Below are positions 6,167 through 11,637 of a DNA stretch of 11,637 nucleotides, one piece after another. The notes beneath the pieces are model-generated. The model was not told where the DNA came from. It was given only the letters and a program-made list of their open reading frames with translations, and ran no database searches. This DNA is from Gemmatimonadota bacterium. GTDB taxonomy: Bacteria; Latescibacterota; UBA2968; UBA8231. The stretch covers positions 1 through 11,637 of the forward strand of contig JABHDC010000099.1 in NCBI GenBank assembly GCA_018673255.1, written 5' to 3'. A program made the position numbers and the translations under genes. The stretch's first letter is position 1. Each line of letters starts with the position of its first letter.

Positions 6167-8026
6167 ATGAGTGTTTTCTCTCCACGGATCTCAACCGATC
6201 GGCAGCCCGACTATTCGGACCTGAGCCGTTTTGTCAACTTCGCAGCCTGGCGTGATCTGCCCCCGGCAGAGAAGGCCGTCGCCATCTGGCGTTACATCAC
6301 GGATCGGGAGACGGGTCTCTTTCCGGTGCAGGGCATCTACGAGGATACCGATCCTGGCCCGGAGTATGCGTTCTTCGATGAACGAGATGTGAGCAAGGTT
6401 CTCAATGTACACGGCCACGGTTATTGCGGCCTGCTCAGCCCAACCCTCGACGGCATCTTCACGCACGCGGGGTTCACCGATTCGCGTATCATTCGCATGA
6501 AGGAAAACCACCACTGCGTCACCGAGGTGTTCTACGACGACGCATGGCATTACTTCGACGTCGATCTGCGCGGTATGTTGTCCCGAGCCGATGGCGCTGT
6601 CGCCAGTCTCGAAGAGGCCTGCCGCAATCAGGATCTGTGGACCCAACCACCGATCGATATCGAGCCCTTCTATCCACTGGATGACAAGAAGGCGATGGCC
6701 ACGGGCTTCGCTCAGTGTCGCCTCGAGCGCCTCTTCGCGTGGCATAAGAATGGGCACACGATGGACTGCGTCCTGCGCCCCGGGGAGTCGCTGACGCGAT
6801 ACTGGGAGCCACAAGGTCGTTGGTTCCATCCATGGCCCGCCGCTGGCGGTTTCAACATGGACTTCCTGCGTCGACGCTTCGAAACCGACCCACGCGGCCT
6901 GAAGTGCAAGCATCCGAACTGGACGCGTTGGTCCCACGGCAATGGCCTGTTGGTGTACGCGCCCAAGTTGCGCGAGGGCTTCTCCGACCTGGCGCAAGGC
7001 GCCCAGGAGTTGGAAGGAGTCGCCCTCACCTCCCGAGGTGCGGTGAGCGATGCAGGCGGACACATTACCTTCGGCGTGCGCACACCCTACATCATCGTCG
7101 GTGAAGTCGAGCAGATCGGGCCGCCGACGACAATACAGCGCGCCGCTGTGCTCTCGTACCGGTCCCTGGGAGACACGACTGTGTCCGTGTCGATCGATGA
7201 AGGTCACTCATGGCAGACCGCGGGAGCAACTGAGGGTTGCGACATGGTCAGCGTCGACCTGACGTCGCATGTCGTCGGCCGCTATGGCTATCTGCTTCGT
7301 TTTGATTTGCCTGCAGGCAGCGGTTTGGACGAGTTCTGCCTCGAGACCTGGACCCAGCTGTCGCCACCCTCTCTGCCGCGACTGTTGCCGGGACGCAATG
7401 TCATCCAGTTCGAGACCGGTGATCGATACGGCTATCACACGAGCGTTAAGGAAATCCGCCTCAATCTGCGAGATCCGGAGCAGTTGGAACGCTTCCTGGT
7501 ACGCCTCGACGGTGACTATCAGCCGCTACGGGCCGAGGCGAAGATCTGTGGCGAAGCGACTCTGCGAATCGATGCTGGACCCGCTTCCGGCATCCGATGG
7601 TTTACTGCCGGTGGTTACTTCCACACCCACCTGGGCGCACAGGCCCGCGATAGTGGCAATGCCATCTACTACTCCATCGACGGCGCCGATGGACCGTGGC
7701 ATGATGTGTGCCAGGCCCAGGTCCCGGACTGGGTCGAATTCTGGCACACAGGTATGGATGGTGATGTCGTGCTCGATGCGCCGATCGAGACGATCCATCT
7801 GAAGTATGTGGGAGATCCGGGACTCAACCAGATCTGGATCTACGCCCACTGCGTCGAATCAGCGCCGCCGTCGCCATTGCGGGTCACCCATGGCTACGAG
7901 ATCGACGGCGAATCACGGGCAGATGAGTATCTCTTCGAGCAGGCGACGGAGTACGAGATGGTCTGCGAATCCGAGCCGACGAATCGTTATCTCCGCTTCG
8001 CCGTCGACAACTGCAAAGTATCTTAA
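6167..8026 (+). CDS. transglutaminase-like (Cys-His-Asp) protein with beta-rich C-terminal region
   Basis: A 619-residue protein whose first 140 residues show a transglutaminase-like papain-fold core. RDLPPAEKAVAIWRYITDR (29-47) is the helix before the active site, VHGHGYCGLLSPTLDGIFTH (81-100) holds the candidate nucleophile Cys87, and HHCVTEVFYDDAWHYFDVD (115-133) holds His116 and Asp131, exactly 15 residues apart as in the usual H-x-W-V-E-V...W...D pattern. Bacterial members act as proteases, amidases, peptide N-glycanases or transamidases, so the name does not fix a reaction. Residues about 200-570 are rich in aromatic and beta-strand-like segments, probably one or more beta-sandwich domains, with SYRSLGDTTVSVSIDEGHSW (330-349) and YYSIDGADGPWHDV (501-514) resembling sugar-binding or sialidase-like strands. 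No signal peptide. It follows GH116 by 139 bases and may be in the same unit. The catalytic role is inferred from motifs only. Confidence 0.8.
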   Translation: MSVFSPRISTDRQPDYSDLSRFVNFAAWRDLPPAEKAVAIWRYITDRETGLFPVQGIYEDTDPGPEYAFFDERDVSKVLNVHGHGYCGLLSPTLDGIFTHAGFTDSRIIRMKENHHCVTEVFYDDAWHYFDVDLRGMLSRADGAVASLEEACRNQDLWTQPPIDIEPFYPLDDKKAMATGFAQCRLERLFAWHKNGHTMDCVLRPGESLTRYWEPQGRWFHPWPAAGGFNMDFLRRRFETDPRGLKCKHPNWTRWSHGNGLLVYAPKLREGFSDLAQGAQELEGVALTSRGAVSDAGGHITFGVRTPYIIVGEVEQIGPPTTIQRAAVLSYRSLGDTTVSVSIDEGHSWQTAGATEGCDMVSVDLTSHVVGRYGYLLRFDLPAGSGLDEFCLETWTQLSPPSLPRLLPGRNVIQFETGDRYGYHTSVKEIRLNLRDPEQLERFLVRLDGDYQPLRAEAKICGEATLRIDAGPASGIRWFTAGGYFHTHLGAQARDSGNAIYYSIDGADGPWHDVCQAQVPDWVEFWHTGMDGDVVLDAPIETIHLKYVGDPGLNQIWIYAHCVESAPPSPLRVTHGYEIDGESRADEYLFEQATEYEMVCESEPTNRYLRFAVDNCKVS

Positions 8027-8056
8027 CGCCCACTCCCAGAGGGCTGCGTCGTTAAG
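8022..8056. terminator. inverted repeat over both stop codons of the convergent genes, possible bidirectional terminator
   Basis: CTTAACG (8022-8028) and CGTTAAG (8050-8056) are perfect 7-base complements that contain the two opposing TAA stops. Inside the loop CCC (8029-8031) can pair with GGG (8041-8043). The position between convergent genes fits a shared terminator, but there is no T-run, so the call rests on placement and pairing. Confidence 0.4.
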
Positions 8057-10115
8057 CCACTGATGCTGGTAGCCGCACCGTCCTCACCGTAGCGCCATCG
8101 TCGACATCGACGTCGATTCCCTCCGCCCCTACCGAGAGGCTGCGCAGGCGACGGTCCGCCACGTCGGCGCTGATCAGCATCAGAAACTCATAACGCCCAC
8201 CGGCGACCACCGAGCCACACCAGCGCACCTGATGAAGACGCCGGTGCGTGTCCATGGTGCCATCATCACTGGTCGAGGGCCACACCGCCTTGCCCTGGGT
8301 TGTCTGGTCGATACTGTGCACCTGCTCCGGCCATGCCGGTTCGATGCGCACCAGGCCAGTGGCCAGGGCAACGCGGTTGTCCAGTTCGCGCATTGGCGCA
8401 GCGCATTGTATCGACCACTGCGCCTCGTGATCGGCTTCAGCCCCACGCGCATCGATCACATCGTGGACAAGGAAAAAGCGCCCGTATTGCAGGTAGGCGG
8501 TGCGTTCACAGATGATGCCGAAAGCGCTGCGATATCCGGCGTGCCGCCCTTGCACGAGAGCCGATTCATCCCCGACCTCCCAACGTAAGATCTCACCATG
8601 TTGCCGTTGTCCCGGTGCACGCCATTGCTCCTGATCGGCGGCATCGATGAGAACTGCGTTCTGCGACCGCGAGGTGTGCATCCAGCCCTTGTAGTCGGGA
8701 TCGGTGTACGCGTGTGGCGACCCCGGCGACTGCGCCACCAACGCCCCGCCCAACACAAGTGAGAAGGAGCCCCGCGCCGGATAGGCGTGTCCTCCCACGG
8801 GTCGCCCGAAATCGAGGACCATGCAGTTGGCTGCCGGCTCCCAGCCATCTCGTAATACGGCGACGCCGCTGTCGCGCAGCAGGATCGACGTCTGGCGCGG
8901 CTCGTGCGACGGCATCGCCCGGTTGTCTGGCTTGCCGGTGCCGAGAATCCGGGACACCAGGGCAGGACGGGATTTCTGCCTTGGTACATACTCCTTCGTC
9001 GACCAGCGCTGAACGAACCAGGCCAGTTCCGGATCGCGGAGCCTCTCATTGCCGACCAGACAGGTCACCAACCAATCGTTCGACGCGGCGGCGGAGTTGA
9101 GCACCGCCGTCGTGCCATTCGGCAGCAGCACTGCCGTCAGCCAGCGCAACGCCGCCAGCAGACGGCTGCGATAGGGTTCACGGTCCAGCAGACAGGCCCT
9201 GCCTTGCGCCATCATCACCTGCTCGAAGAACAGGATGTCGCGCAGGCCAGCCTTGTGATACTGCGTGCACAACTCGCGATGACCGCCATCGGGATAGAAA
9301 AGTTCGCTCACGTGGACTTCAAGAATGCGCTGCGCCAGCGCCTGCCAGTCCGTCGACCATGCGCACTCGGGCAGGATCGCCGCCACCGCACCCAGGCCGG
9401 CCCCCCCGGAGGTGAGAAAATTCAGTGTGCGCAGCAGATCTTCGCCTGTTGCGACCTTGTAACTGCCGTAGAGCCGCTCGGCCAGACGCAGCAGGATAAG
9501 AGTTGCCCGTCGCGCGTCCTCCGGCGACCACGTCTCGGCCCGGGCAAAGACCATCAGCGCCTCGGCAAAGGTGGCCATCTTGATGCCCGCACTCAGATCG
9601 TTGTGGACAACCCAATCGCGCCAGTCCTCCCGTTCGGTGGCGCCATCCCATGGCTGTGGTGTGAAACTGTCGAGTTGCTCGAAGAAGCTGCACTGGTGGC
9701 GGCTGAACTCATCGACAAACCGCACGTCCCGGGTCAACCCGTAGGCACGAATCAGCGGATTGGCCCAGGACCAGTAGTGGAAACCGGCCCAGCTCATGCT
9801 GCGCGTCGGATTTGCGCCCCAATCGATGTCACGGTTTAGCAGCCGACCTGGGCGAAAATCACCGGCGTGGACCAGATCGACCAGCAGCTTCTCGCCGGCG
9901 TCGATCCAGCACCGCGTCAAGGCCGGCCACTGCTGTCGAAAGTACTCTGGCGCCTCCTCTGGCGTATAGAACCAGCGCGGCGTCGTGCGTTCTGCCAGAT
10001 GTTGGTGCCAGCGCTGCCACCAGTCGGACTGACCTGCCACGATGCCGGGCAAGGGAGTCGCTTGCTGGAACTCTCTCTCCAGTCGCTGCCAGTCAAAGAT
10101 CGGGACCTCAGTCAT
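8052..10115 (-). CDS. heparinase II/III family protein (putative polysaccharide lyase)
   Basis: A 687-residue protein with the two-part layout of heparinase II/III and alginate-lyase-type enzymes: an (alpha/alpha) toroid at about 35-370 and a beta-sandwich from about 410 to the end. N-terminal signs are WGANPTRSMSWAGFHYWSWA (99-118), VVHNDLSAGIKMATF (169-183), the region of the conserved Asn/His, and FYPDGGHRELCTQYHKAGLR (273-292), where Tyr286 matches the catalytic tyrosine of the family. The sandwich has VAVLRDGW (418-425), GGHAYPARGSFSLVLGGALV (441-460) with the conserved His443, and SRSQNAVLIDAADQ (482-495). Such enzymes cleave uronate-containing polysaccharides by beta-elimination. No signal peptide, so an intracellular role on imported oligosaccharides is likely, as for oligo-lyases. 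ATG 10115 is preferred because it overlaps the upstream stop (ATGA); an in-frame TTG at 10133 is the alternative. Substrate undetermined. Confidence 0.9.
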   Translation of the reverse strand: MTEVPIFDWQRLEREFQQATPLPGIVAGQSDWWQRWHQHLAERTTPRWFYTPEEAPEYFRQQWPALTRCWIDAGEKLLVDLVHAGDFRPGRLLNRDIDWGANPTRSMSWAGFHYWSWANPLIRAYGLTRDVRFVDEFSRHQCSFFEQLDSFTPQPWDGATEREDWRDWVVHNDLSAGIKMATFAEALMVFARAETWSPEDARRATLILLRLAERLYGSYKVATGEDLLRTLNFLTSGGAGLGAVAAILPECAWSTDWQALAQRILEVHVSELFYPDGGHRELCTQYHKAGLRDILFFEQVMMAQGRACLLDREPYRSRLLAALRWLTAVLLPNGTTAVLNSAAASNDWLVTCLVGNERLRDPELAWFVQRWSTKEYVPRQKSRPALVSRILGTGKPDNRAMPSHEPRQTSILLRDSGVAVLRDGWEPAANCMVLDFGRPVGGHAYPARGSFSLVLGGALVAQSPGSPHAYTDPDYKGWMHTSRSQNAVLIDAADQEQWRAPGQRQHGEILRWEVGDESALVQGRHAGYRSAFGIICERTAYLQYGRFFLVHDVIDARGAEADHEAQWSIQCAAPMRELDNRVALATGLVRIEPAWPEQVHSIDQTTQGKAVWPSTSDDGTMDTHRRLHQVRWCGSVVAGGRYEFLMLISADVADRRLRSLSVGAEGIDVDVDDGATVRTVRLPASVA

Positions 10116-10285
10116 GTCGTCGGTAGATCCCAACCCGCAAGCAACCGTTCCCGCATGGCACTACAACGGTTTTTCTGTCCCGCCAGCCGGTCCAGGTTTG
10201 GGGTGTGGACCACGGCATTGCCATAGCAGCCCAGCGCATCCCGCCGATGCTGGTCCGAAGTGATCAAGACGACATTGCGGGGCAA
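10112..10285 (-). pseudogene. sulfatase remnant with internal in-frame deletion
   Basis: A 57-codon frame begins with an unmistakable type I sulfatase N-terminus: RNVVLITSDQHRRDALGCYG (residues 3-22; the first metal-binding aspartate is Asp11) then VVHTPNLDRLAG (25-36). Full sulfatases continue for 400-500 residues and carry the Cys/Ser-x-Pro-x-Arg formylglycine motif about 15 residues later. Here the similarity breaks near residue 37 (about 10175) and passes without frameshift into AMRERLLAGWDLPTT (43-57), which resembles the Leu-Leu-x-x-Trp-Asp tails of choline-sulfatase-like enzymes. The core and active site are missing, so it cannot be a sulfatase. The TTG start has GGAG at 10293-10296, 7 bases upstream, and the stop overlaps the heparinase-like start by ATGA. 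Most likely an internally deleted gene kept as a translated leader. Confidence 0.85.
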
Positions 10286-10526
10286 ATGGAGTCTCCGTGC
10301 GGATACGAGTTCAGCCTATAGGAACGACAAGGGCCCACTATGCATTATGTGTATCTGGCCTTCCTTGGCCAAGGCCGAATGTGGTCCGTTGCCGTCGATC
10401 CGGGTATGGATGGCAACCGCGATGCCCTGCAGAAGGTAGAATGCGACCTTGGCGCTCGCCGATCCGTGACGCCCGACTTCTCGGACCTGTGTGGCACGCC
10501 TGACCCGGTTCAGTACGTTCTAGCCC
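10286..10526. promoter_or_regulatory. divergent region between the heparinase unit and the secreted-protein gene
   Basis: These 241 bases separate two divergent transcription units and should hold both promoters. I see no convincing -35/-10 pair, operator or riboswitch. A possible gene remnant starts at 10340 inside it. Confidence 0.35.
10293..10296 (-). promoter_or_regulatory. ribosome binding site GGAG for the sulfatase remnant
   Basis: On the minus strand GGAG lies 7 bases before the TTG at 10285. It indicates that the translation start of the former sulfatase gene is preserved and may feed ribosomes into the coupled heparinase-like gene. Confidence 0.6.
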
Positions 10527-10609
10527 ATGCGACGCCCCTGCATCATTGCCCTTCTATGCACCGCTGCGGTTGTGCATGCCGATCCCGGGCCGGGCGACAT
10601 CTTCCGTGA
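10340..10609 (+). pseudogene. possible truncated start of a lactonase-like (beta-propeller) gene
   Basis: An 89-codon frame starts at ATG 10340 with AAGGG at 10329-10333, 6 bases upstream. Its first part, MHYVYLAFLGQGRMWSVAVD (1-20) then a DALQKVEC stretch, resembles the first blade of lactonase/6-phosphogluconolactonase-type propellers (strand VYxx, then x-x-V-x-x-x-D-P, then x-L-x-x-V). After about residue 45 nothing is recognisable, and the frame runs into the start of the secreted-protein gene in another frame. It may be a decayed remnant, a leader peptide, or chance. Confidence 0.22.
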
Positions 10610-11637
10610 GTTGCCCATGCACCTGCCCATCTGGCAGCGCGTCACCGATCCCGAAGCCACGGCATCCGGGGCCGCACGACACCCCAATACGATCAACCGC
10701 AAACGAATCGATGATCTGCAGGACGCGATTCGGGCTGAAATCTATCTGGAGATGTGGGGCGGACATGCCGGGACAAGCGACAAGCGCCTACGGCTCAATG
10801 GTGGGCCCTGGATCTCGATTCCCGATCCTGAGGCCATTCCCGGCGATGCGGGCCGGGAGGCGTACCAGGACCCGGAGTGTTATCAGCAGTTCATCTATCC
10901 CTCGGTCCCGGTGCCGGTGGAGCAGTTGGTCGAGGGTGTCAATACGCTGGAGTTCACCAGCGGTGGTCAGACCTGCTTCAACTTCGGCTGGGGCCAGTGG
11001 GGGCTGCACGGTATCACCTTCCGCATCTACTACGACGCCGTCAGACCGCACCCAACCGGTCGCATCCTCACACCGGCAACGGGCAGTACCATTGCCGCCG
11101 AGGTCCTCCTGGAGGCTGAGGCTTCGAGCCCGAATGGCGACATCGCACAGGTCGACTTCATCGGTCTGTACGAGGATTTCGACTACGAGGGCAACGGCCA
11201 GTACCGGCAATGGCACTACCGCTACCGCAGTGGCGAGATCAGAAATCATCTGGGCACGGCGACGGAATCACCATTTGCTGTTAACTGGCACACGACCTGG
11301 GTTCCCGACCAGGAAGAGCCGATGCGCATCATGGCGCGGATCAAAGACGACAGCGGTCTCGTCTACATGACACCCGCGGTGGAGGGCATCGATCTTGAGC
11401 GGCCCGGCACTTCGGTCAAACTCTACAAACCGTACAATGTGCCCGCCAGGTGGCAGACGCGTCTGGGGGCCCGACTGGGCTCCAGGGTATTTGTCGCCGA
11501 TGATCTGACGCGGGCCGAGGATGCGCGCCTGGTCCTGACAACGTGGAACGGTGCCAGTGTCGATGTCGTCGGACTCAACGATGCCATTCTGGGGTCACGA
11601 CTCGGCAGTGGCCATCTCTTCAGCTACGACGAGATCC
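10527..11637 (+). CDS. secreted beta-rich protein of unknown family, C-terminus beyond right edge
   Basis: The frame runs 370 codons to the window end without a stop. It begins with a clear Sec signal peptide: two arginines, hydrophobic IIALLCTAAVV, and a probable cleavage after Val-His-Ala at residue 18. No lipobox is seen. Residues about 65-170 form a compact module with AEIYLEMWGGHAGTSDKRLR (70-89), an Asn-Gly turn, VEQLVEGVNTLEFTSG (131-146), and FGWGQWGLHGITFRIYYD, probably a jelly-roll or galactose-binding-type sandwich. Residues about 178-290 look like an Ig-like domain starting RILTPATGSTIAAEVLLEAE and ending near the phrase MTPAVEGIDL. A third beta-rich module begins near residue 315. 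The start is fixed by an in-frame TAG two codons upstream (10521), though the ribosome binding site is weak. It may bind or degrade an extracellular polymer; I do not recognise the family and assign no function. Confidence 0.8.
   Translation, partial: MRRPCIIALLCTAAVVHADPGPGDIFRELPMHLPIWQRVTDPEATASGAARHPNTINRKRIDDLQDAIRAEIYLEMWGGHAGTSDKRLRLNGGPWISIPDPEAIPGDAGREAYQDPECYQQFIYPSVPVPVEQLVEGVNTLEFTSGGQTCFNFGWGQWGLHGITFRIYYDAVRPHPTGRILTPATGSTIAAEVLLEAEASSPNGDIAQVDFIGLYEDFDYEGNGQYRQWHYRYRSGEIRNHLGTATESPFAVNWHTTWVPDQEEPMRIMARIKDDSGLVYMTPAVEGIDLERPGTSVKLYKPYNVPARWQTRLGARLGSRVFVADDLTRAEDARLVLTTWNGASVDVVGLNDAILGSRLGSGHLFSYDEI

Noticed and set aside
6191..7207. 338-codon minus-strand frame
   Set aside because: Antisense to the transglutaminase-like gene, which has a catalytic triad in proper spacing; the antisense product shows no motifs.
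8904..9839. 311-codon plus-strand frame
   Set aside because: Antisense to the heparinase-like gene in high-GC sequence; no family resemblance or ribosome binding site.
10116..10133. TTG start at 10133 for the heparinase-like gene
   Set aside because: The ATG at 10115 forms an ATGA overlap with the sulfatase-remnant stop, the usual coupled arrangement; the TTG has no better ribosome binding site.
10546..11370. 274-codon plus-strand frame
   Set aside because: Its product is Arg/Ser-rich and low in complexity, as expected of a shifted frame, whereas the frame from 10527 gives a signal peptide and ordered beta-rich domains to the window end.
1..11637. CRISPR array, tRNA, rRNA, insertion sequence or prophage genes
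   Set aside because: I saw no regularly spaced repeats, no tRNA or rRNA signatures, and no transposase, integrase or phage protein motifs on either strand.

Overview
The window comes from an uncultured-looking, GC-rich bacterium (about 60 % GC by eye, with TTG as well as ATG starts). Its gene content points to a carbohydrate degrader: a GH116 glycosidase, a heparinase II/III family protein, the remains of a sulfatase, and a large secreted beta-rich protein. Such combinations are common in planctomycete-, latescibacterial- or poribacterial-type genomes, but nothing here fixes the phylum, so that is only a suggestion.

Layout. Positions 1-1484 (minus strand) hold the N-terminal two thirds of a divergent SecA ATPase that runs off the left edge. 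A 181-base divergent spacer follows. Then comes a plus-strand run: an FMN-binding split-barrel protein of the pyridoxamine-phosphate-oxidase superfamily (1666-2220), a VOC/glyoxalase-fold protein (2217-2618, ATGA overlap), a protein with gamma-glutamylcyclotransferase-like motifs (2664-3449), a GH116 beta-glycosidase (3451-6027, TTG start with a strong Shine-Dalgarno one base after the previous stop), and a transglutaminase-like Cys-His-Asp protein with a long beta-rich C-terminus (6167-8026). This run converges, across a 25-base spacer with an inverted repeat, on a minus-strand heparinase II/III family gene (8052-10115). Immediately upstream of that gene, and overlapping it by ATGA, is a 57-codon remnant of a sulfatase: the N-terminus is intact and fused in frame to what looks like a sulfatase tail, with the catalytic core gone. 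A divergent region (10286-10526) separates it from a plus-strand secreted protein (10527 to the right edge, incomplete) that has a clear signal peptide but no family I recognise.

How the genes may work together. GH116, the transglutaminase-like protein and the heparinase-like protein all lack visible signal peptides, so they would process glycoside or uronate substrates inside the cell, after uptake. The redox/FMN, VOC and GGCT-like genes are packed closely with GH116 and are probably co-transcribed; their joint substrate is unknown. The sulfatase-heparinase pair indicates ancestral use of a sulfated polysaccharide or oligosaccharide, with desulfation at this locus since lost.

The most notable points are the internally deleted sulfatase that keeps its start, ribosome binding site and coupling to the heparinase gene; the GH116 enzyme with two cysteine-rich patches, one next to the predicted nucleophile; the pairing of a GGCT-like and a transglutaminase-like protein around that glycosidase; the atypical SecA; and possible start-only remnants of further genes at 2615 and 10340.
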